Below, in pieces: positions 22,301-33,396 of a stretch of 64,000 nucleotides of DNA; the stretch's first letter is position 1, and each line of letters begins with the position of its first letter. The notes beneath the pieces were generated by a model. The model was not told the origin of the DNA. It did not search any database and saw only the letters and a list, made by a program, of their open reading frames with translations. Position numbers and translations under genes: made by a program. Source of the stretch: Hyaloperonospora brassicae (lineage: Eukaryota; Oomycota; Peronosporomycetes; Peronosporales; Peronosporaceae); NCBI GenBank assembly GCA_947650285.1, contig CANTFL010000608.1, positions 310,001-374,000 of the forward strand, written 5' to 3'.

Positions 22301-24075
22301 GCTTAACGACGGAGAGAGGCTAAAGTAAGTGTGGCACATGTGTCACGCTTCTAGAGTGCATGGGCGAGACAATTTGGTCCCAGTGACATTATTGACCGAG
22401 TGCCTCCGTGCACAAGACGATGTTGCATCTGTGGCGATTTCATGTGCACGTATCGGCTTGACTTGTGGGCGCCTCGATCCAGTGTGTGTTGGTCGAACGC
22501 GTGCTTGACGATTGTATGATACGCGATGAGTTACAAGCTCTGCCAATGTCAAGGTAGCGGGTCTCATTCAACTGATACTACGACCGATCGCTCGTACTTG
22601 GCTGCCGGCAATGCCTCAATTCGTCGCACTTTTTCGAACGCATGAAAGAGTCGCTACTTCATGGCTCTTAGCTATGGGAGTAGCTGTCGTGGCCGACTGC
22701 TCAGGCGCGTCCAAAAGTCACGAGTACCAGCGCGGCCATGAGCTCTTTTGGAAAATGATTGTATTGCTGTGTCTCACTATCCAAGTCGTGGAACTAGCGA
22801 CAGTGTTGCTATACTCGAAACATAACAGGGCAAGAAAGAGTCCGGGCGTTTTCGATTACAAAGCTCGTAAACATATAGAGCTTGGTGCTTTGCGTCTTGT
22901 CATGGTTGACAACGAGTCGTAAAGTCACGTGCACGATGGTTCGAAAGCGTCCATCGATACTGTATCACTGGCAAAGCTAAACTAACGTGGTCGACGGGAT
23001 ACCAGCAAGGTGACCGATAAGCAAGCTTGCTGCTGTCTACAATCTGCAAGACGACGCTCAATATGCGTACTACGTCTTGACGCCACAATCGATTTGATGC
23101 GGATCTATTGCTTAAGGCGTCAGTCAATGGCCTTGACTTTAGGTATCACAACGGCGGGGTACGGGAGATCCGAAACTTGGATGATGCACTTGACGTCGAT
23201 GTCGCAACAGTATCTGTGCATGGACATGTCGTGGAAAGCTTTGGCATGCGAAGATACTTATGACACGTGGCTCACGAGATCTATTATAAATGACTGCCGC
23301 GATGATGGAACTGAAGAAAGCAGCAGGATGGGCACCAAACGGTGTGCGGCGTTGTGGCACGCCCACCTGCATATCTAACACTATAACTCGGGAGTCATTT
23401 GCAGGGCAAAAGTGCCGGTAACGCGTGACATTGTAACATATACATATCTTTGGATCGTATCCGTTTACGATTGCAGTAAAAGTGACGTTTGGTCTCCACT
23501 TCGATCAGTAAAACGACCAGCACAGGATGCAGCAGAACAAGTGTTGCTGTCAGCGCAAGCCAATCGTCGTACGTATGTTGCGCCGATGCGCCGATCGCAA
23601 CAGAACCGTCAATTTCAATTGCATGCCGAGATGGTGATGCTGTGCAATGTTAACAGAAAGCAAGAAGTAGCACTGATGCAAGGTATGAGCTTTGCGCCAG
23701 CTATCTCAAACTGGAGCATTTTGATCGACCGTGCAGCCCGTGCAAAACGTGCTATGCGTGGCACGTTCGTCAAGTCGCTCCTTGCTTACGTCGTGACGTG
23801 ATGCGTTGACAATGGAGCAAAATTGTTTTCGTGATGCGTTGCAAGCTATCCCAGCAACAAAGACGTTCGATGAAGCATTGTGGAATAAGCACGTCTTGTA
23901 TGATCAAAGGTCGCAAATTGGGAACAAGCTGAACTCCATGCTGCGAAGTGTCGCAATGAAGCCAACGATTTGCTCGAAAGGATGAAAGCGACATGCCGGA
24001 TGCGGTCGAGCGAGCGCCTGACTGAGAAGAAAGACGCTGTCAAAGCAGCAAAACATGCTGGACCATAAGCATCGA
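22301..24075 (+). pseudogene. scattered coding remnants, unknown
   Basis: Plus-strand blocks look coding but are not joined by plausible introns: 22611-22922 (with a hydrophobic WKMIVLLCLTIQVVELATVLL segment), 23412-23801, and 23820-24070, where one frame gives FRDALQAIPATKTFDEALW and the next gives ANDLLERMKATCRMR then LTEKKDAVKAAKHAGP and a stop. It may continue the decayed coiled-coil gene upstream. No function assigned. Confidence 0.3.
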
Positions 24076-24193
24076 GCTGGTGGAAAATCACGGCAGAGTC
24101 GAAGATGTATAAAGCGGTAAACTCTTGCAGACGCGCAGACTTATCTTCGACCGCGTAGAGCAAGCATCCGCAGAGTTGACAAAGTTTACTCGT

Positions 24194-26083
24194 CTAGGGC
24201 AACACATGCTCAGGAGTCTCATTGGACAGAGCATTGTGGTAGCGGTCCCGCAATATCTCAGACAGCAGCTTGTGCGTTTTAAGAGCCTCCGTGACAAAAA
24301 TGGACACGCTCGGATTAGCCGCTCTGAAGTCGTCGACGACAACGTCAATGTCGTCATCTTCGCCAGGGCCACAGTCACTCGAAATGATCATCTTGGCAAC
24401 AACGATGCTGCCCTGTTCCACGGCAAGTCGACGGAGAGCTTTGTCGAGCAGCGGTGCATCAAAATCAGACTTCGGACCTACAATACGACTAAAACGCTCC
24501 ACATGCGCGGAGTCAACCACTTTGACGCGCTCGTTTGTCATCAAATGGCTACGGAGCTGCTGAGCAACGAGCTCGCGTGCCTTGTGCACGTCTTCGTTGG
24601 GTGTGTCATGGTCCACTACTACGACAGATACGTCTGTACTTGTCGTATCCCAGTCCACCTCGTCAGCTCGAACACGCTCCAAGAGGATCTGAGCAACCCG
24701 ATCATCGTTTACGTTCTCTTGGTCAACAAGGCAGGTACCAACACGAACAGTGAGCGGCATCGAGGGAACTGGTATCGCTGTTGCCCACACTTTCGCGATC
24801 GTCTTTGGGAGGAATTCCGTCAGCCAGCAGCTCTTTCCAAAGAACAGCGGTAGTACAACAACCTCACTGGCCTTCTGTCCACGACAAGCTAGGTGTTCGT
24901 TCAGCACCATTTCGAACGTTTTCGCTTCGAGGTCGTTCAACTGCTTTGGGTCAATGTGATCCGAAAAGCGAAAGCTGCAAGGCACTACAGGCTGGCAGAT
25001 CAATCGACTTAGTTGGAAACCAATTTGTCGCAGGGCTAGATACGCCTCAGCTTGCTCTGAACCAAAGTCCACGAGCACTACCAGCCGCTCCGAAGCCATG
25101 CCAACAACCGGAAATAGAACGTCACTACCAGCTTCGCTATCTTCCTCCAAGACTTGAGCAAGGAATCCCTCACGGTACGTCGGGTAATAGAGTTTGACAC
25201 CCAGCTCGTCCTTGATCCGACGATTGGCGCAGATCTTGCTCTCTGCGTAAAAGCTCTTGGCCATTGCACTCATAGTCTTCTCCGCTTCTTCCCACGACAG
25301 TCGAGGAGGTACGTGTACATTCAGCAGCTCGCAAGCGTAAGCCGTGACTTCGTCTGCTGGAGCGGGTTCGTCGTCGCAGACATTGTAGATTCGTCCAGGA
25401 TTTGGCTGCGCCGCTGACGCCAGCAGGACGTTGACGATATCATCTACATGAATCCGGTTGAATTTTCGACCGGGTATGTGGATCCTCGTGGCCGCTCCCA
25501 CTCGTGCTCTTGTGACTGTGCCTCGACGGGGGCCGTAGATACCTGCAATTCGAAACACGTGGGCTGGAAGTCCTGACTCGAGCCACGAGCGTTCAGCTTT
25601 GATCCGCAGCTGACATCTAGGAACCGATGACCCCACAGGAGCCGACTCGTCAACTTCAAGACCGTTCGTCTCGCCATACACTCCAATCGTGGACAGGTAC
25701 CCGACCCATTGGATCGAGTCTTTCGTAGCTCGAAGGAGCGGTGCTCTCAAGGCGTTTAGCACCGGGTCTACCTCACCCTCTTCAGAGTGCCCCGTCGGTA
25801 CAGACACGAGTAGGTGCGTGACCCCACGTAGTGCTTCGTGGGGCGCTATTGAATTGTCAGGGCTCCAAGTGGTCCCGTCAAACAGGAAAACGCTTTGAGG
25901 ATGACTGGAAGACGGCTGACCTCGAAACACGTTGGGGTCGAGTTGCGTCAAGCGGGTGGCGGCATCTTCGGACCGAACGGTACCAGAGACGGAGTACCCG
26001 ATAGCGTGAAACGCACGAGCTGCTCGGGATGCAGAGTAGCCGAGACCGAAGACGAACAGTTTCTTCGGAGGTGGAGAGGACAT
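24194..26083 (-). CDS. fusion of an NAD(P)-binding SDR epimerase-like domain and a CbiX-like chelatase domain
   Basis: Single-exon ORF, 629 residues, ATG at 26083. Residues 8-315 are a short-chain dehydrogenase of the extended, YeeZ-like type: nucleotide-binding FGLGYSASRAARAF (12-25), VYGETNG (135-141), FRIAGIYGPRRG (177-188), and NRRIKDELGVKLYYPTYREG (288-307) closing the domain. Residues 330-629 resemble CbiX/sirohydrochlorin chelatase-like proteins: LVVLVDFGSEQAEAYLAL, VVVLPLFFGKS (408-418), VVVVDHDTPNEDV, an HVERFSR...SDFDAPLL segment and a C-terminal EILRDR. The HG of classical SirB is DFG and DHD here, so metal chelation is uncertain. Possible roles are in tetrapyrrole or redox metabolism; no signal peptide is evident. 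Both domains share one uninterrupted frame, so the fusion is real in this genome. Confidence 0.75.
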   Translation of the reverse strand: MSSPPPKKLFVFGLGYSASRAARAFHAIGYSVSGTVRSEDAATRLTQLDPNVFRGQPSSSHPQSVFLFDGTTWSPDNSIAPHEALRGVTHLLVSVPTGHSEEGEVDPVLNALRAPLLRATKDSIQWVGYLSTIGVYGETNGLEVDESAPVGSSVPRCQLRIKAERSWLESGLPAHVFRIAGIYGPRRGTVTRARVGAATRIHIPGRKFNRIHVDDIVNVLLASAAQPNPGRIYNVCDDEPAPADEVTAYACELLNVHVPPRLSWEEAEKTMSAMAKSFYAESKICANRRIKDELGVKLYYPTYREGFLAQVLEEDSEAGSDVLFPVVGMASERLVVLVDFGSEQAEAYLALRQIGFQLSRLICQPVVPCSFRFSDHIDPKQLNDLEAKTFEMVLNEHLACRGQKASEVVVLPLFFGKSCWLTEFLPKTIAKVWATAIPVPSMPLTVRVGTCLVDQENVNDDRVAQILLERVRADEVDWDTTSTDVSVVVVDHDTPNEDVHKARELVAQQLRSHLMTNERVKVVDSAHVERFSRIVGPKSDFDAPLLDKALRRLAVEQGSIVVAKMIISSDCGPGEDDDIDVVVDDFRAANPSVSIFVTEALKTHKLLSEILRDRYHNALSNETPEHVLP

Positions 26084-28569
26084 CTTGCGTGGTTGTCAAG
26101 CGTTTATGTGAGACCGTGGGCTGCTGAAGCACATGCAGGTTAGGCGCCGTTTCAATCAGGTCGAGCACGACACTTCGATCTACGGCCGTCGTTAAACTGT
26201 ACATGATGAGCTGTTTTGCGCGGATAAAGCTTTTGACAGGTGATTTGCCGCGATGTTGTGCGTGACTTTTTCGGAACACTGTCTTTAGGATGTGTTTTAC
26301 GCTGTGGCGCAGCTGCCTTATAGTGCTTTTCGGACAGCGCCGCAAGGAGATAACTTGCTGCTTGCACTGTGCAAAATGAAGAATAGTCCCACTACCAATC
26401 GGTGTGTGTCATAGACGACTGAGGAATGCCAACGATCGGCTTGTTGCCGCTCATATCTGCTGCAACGATATATTCAGCTGAAGCAACTGCTACCGTCGAT
26501 ATGGATGGACGTATGTATGGTATGTAAATGTACGTACGCACATTTAGCAAAGAGGGACCTACACACTGTCTCGCGTTACGCGAAACGACGTGATAGCGTC
26601 AGATTAGCTGGAGCAGCAGCAAAATGGACGGACGTTGAGCCTAGATTGGATGTACAGCGCGACAGCGATACCCTTTTGGCTCGATCTTGCGACGAAAGCA
26701 AATCGAGCATTAGAAGTGAACGAGTCGGCAGACGCCCGCAGATGAGCTATGTCGTTTACTCTCATTCCATGATTCAGCGACGATTGAGGTCTACGCGCGA
26801 GAATACGAACGAACATACTACAAGGGATGAGAATGACGATGCAGCTCGATGGAGAAGATGCCCCTTGAACATTGTTCTACTCCGAATTTATGCCGCAGAG
26901 TCTTTCACGTCGACAGCGATAGTGAGTGAGTGGCGCAAGACGCGGTGAAGATGTCTACAGTCGTAAAGCTTGTGACCTCGAGCGCCGGTCGTGATCGACG
27001 GGCTCTTGATACCATGCGCTGACACCGCTTAAAGCCACCCGCTGAACCCTTCACACCTCTTCACTATCGTTTTCCCGATGTGTCACTTGCTACAAGAAGT
27101 TGACACATAAGTGGCAAACTCGTGTAAGGTGGCGATCGTTAGACTTGTGTATAATTTACTCGTTCGGAGACCCACAGGCTGCATGCACTCATTCGCCAAA
27201 CTCCGTGGCAAAGGGTCAACACGTACGGCATCACTTTTTTTTCGTCGCTCGAGCTGCGACTGTCTGTACGTTTGACTTGGTCCGGTCCGTAGTTCAGTTG
27301 ATCTCGGCTGTTCTCGAGCATACAATGCATGTAAACTATGGGAAAAGATACGTGCCATCTACTTAACTCTCGCACGATCAGGTTCTTAACTGGTCAAATG
27401 CTAGCAAAGATCGATGAGGCTCTTTCGTTTGCCACAAAATCCATCATCCCACAAGCGGCGCTGTTGCAGAAGAGAGCGCTATTCAAAGCAAGTGCGGATC
27501 CTCGACCTATCCGTAGTTGCTACGTATCTCTTAGGCAGCGTCTCGGTTTGGTTCTTTATCAGCTTGCCGTCCCACTAAATCGTACAGTTTGCCTTGCAGG
27601 TCGCCTTGGCCAGTTGACAACTTGTCTAGATACCGTAGGCGAAGTAGCTTACCACAGCCCACCACGACACACGTAGCTATGCTGACCTATCAATGTCAAC
27701 ATGTGGTGCTGAGGATATGGAAAGTAAATCGTTTGCCATCACTATCTCTATCTCTCTTTTGTCGTGATCGCATTCGGTGCAGCTTTGGGTCCGCATAGCA
27801 AACATTGAAGCTGCATGCGTAGACAAAACGTTCGAAATGGGAATCACACACTCCTAGAAGAAACTCGATGCAATCAGCTGCGCGTTAGCATTGCAAAGTG
27901 AGAGTTATTGCTCCGTCGTAGAAAGTAACTGGTAGTAGTGATGTAGTAGCAGTAGTAGTCGCAAAACGAGCCTCAAGACTTCTTGACCAAAAGTGGTCGT
28001 GATGGCAATTGAGACGAGGGATTTTGACCAACGACTGACTGACTGCGTTGTCGACGCTGTGGCTTCTCTTCTACTTTTCTGTCGTTTATATGTATCCATA
28101 TTCTCACGTTCTCGACGAAATTCTTTCGAAGAAATGGCGACAGCATCGGTCCGTGTGTCCCACACGCACAATCCCACTCCCCTCTCCACGATCTTGCCCA
28201 ACAATATAACCGCACCTCCTCGTCCTATCCACTCTCAAAATCCATGCATTCTCCCGTCCGACCGTTCACGCCAACCCGTAGCATCGAACCGCCCCTCCCT
28301 CGACCCACGATCCCAACCCAACTATCAGTTCTCCGAGGTATGCACTGTCACCGCCCCCCCTCGCCGCACCAGTAACTACTTCCCCACCAGCCTACTTATC
28401 CACCCACTCTGCGCTCTACACCCGCCACGACGGACACGCGACCGCCTCCATAGGTGTCGTCCGCCCCCCGTCCAGTCATACCCACCCCCCGCGCCGCCCT
28501 CTCTCGCTCTCGCCCTCGCACACCCACAGACAGACAGACAGACAGACAGTCGCAAAGCCCGTGGCGGCC
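26084..28569. other. intergenic region between divergent SDR-CbiX and RBBP6 genes
   Basis: Holds both promoters. No supported gene; short coding-like text (for example MSTVVKLVTSSAGRD near 26950) is not extendable. 28200-28560 is pyrimidine-rich on the plus strand and carries six tandem caga units (28526-28549) just before the RBBP6 start, probably 5' UTR or promoter. Confidence 0.45.
28526..28549 (+). repeat. (CAGA)6 microsatellite
   Basis: Six uninterrupted caga units, 21 bp before the RBBP6 start codon. Confidence 0.9.
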
Positions 28570-31500
28570 ATGTCGATCCACTTTAAGTTCAAGTCGGCGA
28601 AAGAGTTCGACACGGTCACGTTCGCCGGCGCCGTCATCCGCGTGTTGGACCTCAAGAAGGCGATCGTCGACAAGAAGAAACTAGCCAAGGGACTGGACTT
28701 TGACTTGGTCATCACGGACGCCCAGAACGGCCGCGTCTACGACGACGAGACGACGCAACTGCCGCGCAACACGAGCGTCACGGTCAAGCGCATCCCCAGC
28801 CAGCAGCCGGGCAGCGGTCTGCTCGCGCGCATGAAGCACGAAGCGGCAGTAGCCGCCGCTGCCGCCGCGGTCCACGCGTCGCCATCGGTCGCGCCGGGGG
28901 GTGGGCCGTCGCCAGCGCTCCCGGCCGGACTGTCACCGACGCAGCCGTACGTCACGTGTGATTGTTGGTCGAAAATCCCTCTGGTTAGGAATAGGTGGAT
29001 ACCGAGGTGGTGGTATGTCGGTACTGACTGTTGTGTGTATGTGTGTGTTGTTGTTTTGTGGATACTTGTGCTACTGTATACTATTCGCGTGGACAACGGG
29101 ACGGTATCGATACCGGTATCATTGGTTTACCACTCGGATGATGGCTATTTTTGCTGTAGAATGAGCACTCTGGTGCTGACTCCGGGCGAAGCGAATGCGG
29201 AAGGAGGGGCTCAGACAATGGAAGACGAGATGGCGGCCTTGCAGTCGATCCATGAACAGGCAGAAGACATGCGCGGCTCGAGATTGGGCAACAAAACGTG
29301 GACAGCGTCGAATGGCAGCAATGCGAATAACGTGATGAATTACTACTCAGCCAATGGAGCAGCAGCTGGAGAAGCAGGTGGCCGCACAAGTGGAGCTGGC
29401 GGTCGAGGGTTTGGTCGCGGAGGACGAGGCGGAGACTTTGGCGGACGAGGAGGACCAATGAATGGCAGAGGCGGGGGCCGAGGCTCCGGACCTGGGGCTG
29501 CTGCTGGTGGTGGTGGTGGGGGCCTAAATCTACTGGGCAATCCTCCGACCAACTATGTGTGCTACCGATGTGGCACGCCTGGCCATTACATTCAAAATTG
29601 CCCGACGAACGGCGATCCCGAGTTTGATCAACATCGTGTGAAAAAGAAAACGGGGATTCCCAAGTCGTTTATGAAGGCGGTGAGTGATCCGAGCGAGATT
29701 CCCGTAGGCGCGGGCAAGACGGTAGTGAACGCGCCGTGGGGTGGGCTAGCTGTGATAGAACCGCAGAATAAAAATTTCTCTAAATTAATGGCTCGATCGG
29801 GCGGCTCGGCCACCTTGGACCAATTCATCTCGAATCCACCCGAGCACTTGGCATGTCCCCTTTGCAAACGGCTGATGAGCGACGCCGTGCTTATTCCATG
29901 CTGCCAAGAGGTAAGTAGCAGTGTCTACATCTCTCGTTGCTGCACGATGTATTGTGATGACTAAAGCATCGATGTGTTGTTGTTTCGTGCCCAGTCTGCT
30001 TGCGACGAGTGTTTGCGCAGTGCACTGATCGAGAACAAGCTTACATGCCCGCTGTGCGACGCGAACAATATGTCACCGGAGAACCTCTTGCCGAACAAAG
30101 TGCTTCGAACGTCTGTCGACGAGTTCCTGAGACGTGCACGTACGGAGCAGCAAGAGCGGGAACAGCTGGTCAAGGAAGCTGAGGAGAAAGCATTGGCCAA
30201 ACAGAAGGCTGCAGAACTAGCCGCAAGCTCAGCTGCGCGCCGCTCTGGGGACAGTGCGGATGCTACTTTGGAAATCAAGAAAGGAAAAAAAGGTGACGAA
30301 GAGGAAGAGGAAGAAGATGAGTTTGGCGGCGACATTTTTGGCGATGGCGACGAGACCGCAGATGCTTCACCACAAAAGTCAGCTGCGTCAGCAATGGCAT
30401 CCCCCTTGCAGCCATCAGAGCAGCCTCCACTTCCAAAAGACGACAAGGACGCAGCTACGGATGGCCCGATACGAAAGGCAAGCGATGCGTCGTCTACCGG
30501 AGGAGGCCAAACGAACAAAAATGCGGATACGAGCTCGCCCAGCTTAGCACCACAAGCCGTTTCTTCTAGTCACGGTCCTCCTGGGCACCAAATGCCGTGG
30601 GGCCCTGATGGCCCTCGTGGTCCGCTGATGGGCTTCAATGGCCCTCGTGGTCCATGGTTCGATGGACCTCCGCGTGGGCAACCGGGGCCATGGTTTGATG
30701 GTCGACCTGGTCCGTGGTTTGATGGTCCATTTCCAGGGCCTGGTGCACCCCGTGGCAATATGAAGGGCGGGCGCGGTGGTGGCCGGGGCCGCGGGGGTCG
30801 TGGCATGCCTCCTCCTGGCTACTTTGGTGGTCCTGGTCCTGATTACTTTGGGCCTCCGCCGGGACACCCCGACTACTTCGGACCACCGTTTCGATGGTAT
30901 GACGGGCCAATGCCTCCATTCGGCGGACGCGAAGGCGGTGGAGATCGCTGGTTCGAGGAAGGATCTCGTAACCGCGATGAAGACCGACGCCGCGAGCGCT
31001 CTGCCTCTCGCGACAGGGACCGCTCACGTGCACGAAACCGATCAATTGGTCGCGACGGAAAATCTGAGCGCGATCGCCGTGGTGGTGATGGAAAGGAATC
31101 GCGGCGGTCTCGTAGTCGCGATGGCAACGCGGCTCGAGCAGCACGCAGTGGCGACCGAGAGCGCAGCAAGCGAAGTCGGAGTCGTAGCCGCAGTCGCAAG
31201 GCAGCACGTAGTCGTAGCAACTCACGCTCTAGGCAGGACAAAAAAGCCCGTGAACGTGCGAGCAGTACCCGTGCTTCTTCCTCCGCTCGATCACGAAGTG
31301 CAAGCCGCAGCCGATATCATCGTGAGCACAAGAACGGTGGCATTCGTGATACTAACAGGAGCTCCAGTAAGAACCCAAACAAAGACAGCAATCAGGGCTC
31401 AGAGAAAGACGACAGCAAGAACTGTAACACGGAAGTGGATATAGACAGCAATCAGGATCCCAAGAAGGACAACAACAAGGACTCCACGAAAGACAGCACC

Positions 31501-33396
31501 GAAGACTCTAGTCAAGACAAGAACAAAGGCCCCACTAAAGACAGCGACAGGGACTGTAAGAAAGAGAGCAACAGGGACGTTAGGAACGAGAGCAACGTGG
31601 AATCCAGCAAAGACAGGAACAGGGACGTAAGGAACGACAGCAACAGGGACTCCAGGAAAGAGAGGAACAGAGACACCAGTAGAGACAGAAACAAGGACTC
31701 TGGCAAAGACATGACCAAGAATTCCAGTAAAGACAGGAACAGAGACATCAGGAACGACAGCAACAGGGATTCCAGTACGGACAGGAACAGGGACGCTAGG
31801 AAAGACAGCACCAGGCCCTCAAGCAGAGACAGGAACCGGGACGTGATGAAAGACAGCAACATGGACTCGAGGAAAGACAGAAACAGAGACTCTAGGAAAA
31901 ACAGCATCCGGGACTCCAACGAAGACAGGAACAGGGACTCGAGGAAAGACAGCAACAGGGACTCCAGGAAAGACAGCAACAAAGACTCGAGGAGGGGTAG
32001 CAGCAACGATGCGAGGGGAGGCGACAGCAAAGATTCGAGGAAGGAGCGCAGCAGCAGAGTCCCGAGCAAAGAGCGCAGAAAAGACCCGATGGACAGTCCG
32101 GACAGAATCTCTAGTGATAAGGACAAAATGTCCAAAGAAGAGCTGAAGAATCAAGTCAGCACGGTCAAGGACGTCAAGTTGGACCAGGTTGCCGCGCCTG
32201 CCATTGATCTTGACTTCTTGGCGGAAGCAATGGACACAAGTGATAACGAGACCCCCCATGCGACGACTCCCCATAAGACGACTCCCGCTGTGCTCGGCCG
32301 TAAGAAAAGTGACGAAAGTATGTCAGGCAATGATTTGAAGGCTAATGAAGGGAAGAGCTCTCGTAAACATACTTCGCGTGAGCAAAAGGAGGAACGTAGA
32401 CGCAATGGCAGCCGTTCTTCGTCTCGGAAACATGAAAAGTCTTCCAGCCGTTCCAGCCGTGGACGTCATCGCGATCGTGAGCGTGACCGTAGCCCGACGC
32501 CAGAGAAGCGCGTGGGATCTTTATCTCGCAGCCGTCGCAGTCGCTCGCGCTCGCAGTCCCGACGCGGATTGTCTCGAGAATCGTCCCGTCGACGCACAGC
32601 TTCGTCGAGCAAGCGCACCGAAGATAAAAGTGCGTCGTCGTCTCGCATGAAGGGCCAAAGTAGTGGTGGAGACCGTGATCGCGATCGCGATCGTGTCCGA
32701 GATCGCAGCAGTGGCGGAGACCGCAGCAATGGCGGAGATCGCAGCAGTGGCGGAGATCGCGATCGAGTTCGCGACCGGGGCAATCGTGCAGAGGATAAGG
32801 GCCCGTCTTCGTCCCGAACGAAGGGTGGACAGAGCAGTGGTGGAGACCGCGATCGCGACCGTGTTCGAGACCGAGGCGACCGCGATCGTGACCAGGATCG
32901 CGATCGTGATCGGTCGCGCGAGAAGGATCGACCCCGAGACCGTGAGAAAGCTACGGATCGAAAGCGTGATCGTCCGCGTGACCGCAAAGAACGTGAAGCT
33001 AAGCGTGGTCGCGACGCTGCAGACGACAGTGCTTCTACGGGAGGTGACCGAAAGCGACGTCGTAGTGCCGAGAAGGAGCTTCGGGGCGAGAAAAGCACAG
33101 TTGGCAGCGGTAATGGACGCGTCGTCACGACAGCTTCCGGTTCCTCCCGTGGCTCACGTGGCGGGAGAAATCGTCGTCGTGGCGGCGGTGGCAACGGCGG
33201 AGGCGGTGCAGCAGGTGACGATGATAAGCGGCGGATTGAGGTGGAGAAAGAAGGGAAGAATGGTGGTGGTGGTGGTGGTGGTAATGACCGTAAGCGGTCC
33301 TCTCGCAAGAAGAAGGATGATCGGGGAGGTAAGGGATCTGGTGAGCCGCAGGCTAAGAAGCGATCGGTGCTGGATCGACTTGGACCGAAGCTTTGA
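28570..33396 (+). CDS. RBBP6: RBBP6/Mpe1-type E3 ubiquitin ligase (DWNN, zinc knuckle, RING) with RS-rich tail
   Basis: Exons 28570-28946, 29160-29910 and 29995-33396; introns 213 bp (gtacgt...gctgtag) and 84 bp (gtaagt...gcccag). The product is 1509 residues. Residues 1-76 are the ubiquitin-like DWNN domain (MSIHFKFKSAKEFDTVTF; VYDDETTQLPRNTSV). A CCHC knuckle (CYRCGTPGHYIQNC) lies at about 260, and a RING/U-box-like finger at 358-400 (CPLCKRLMSDAVLIPCC, CDECL, CPLCD) is split by intron 2 in phase 0. This domain order is diagnostic of RBBP6, a subunit of mRNA 3'-end processing that also ubiquitinates. After 540 come Gly/Pro/Trp-rich repeats (GPRGPWFDG), then SR-rich and 8-residue repeat segments, and a basic C terminus. 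ATG 28570 is chosen because the DWNN domain starts there. Both introns are multiples of three, so retention of intron 1 would keep the frame. Confidence 0.9.
31543..31995 (+). repeat. 24-bp coding minisatellite inside RBBP6
   Basis: About nineteen imperfect 24-bp units encode the 8-residue pattern D-R/S-N-R-D-x-R-K/N. Units differ by point changes only, so the frame is held. The repeat creates a highly charged, probably disordered SR-like segment. Confidence 0.8.

Noticed and set aside
24125..24853. 242-codon plus-strand frame
   Set aside because: Antisense shadow of the SDR-CbiX gene, whose minus frame has clear domain motifs.
26950..27676. PEX11-like start (VKLVTSSAGRD) and a following 112-codon frame
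   Set aside because: A stop follows within about 25 codons and no later exon restores PEX11 motifs.
31369..31995. Regular direct repeats reminiscent of a CRISPR array
   Set aside because: Units are contiguous, in frame and without unique spacers; they encode protein in a eukaryotic gene.
31512..32135. Leu/Ser-rich 207-codon minus frame
   Set aside because: Antisense of the RBBP6 24-bp repeat; the periodic LSLLESL text is the mirror of the Arg/Asp/Asn units.
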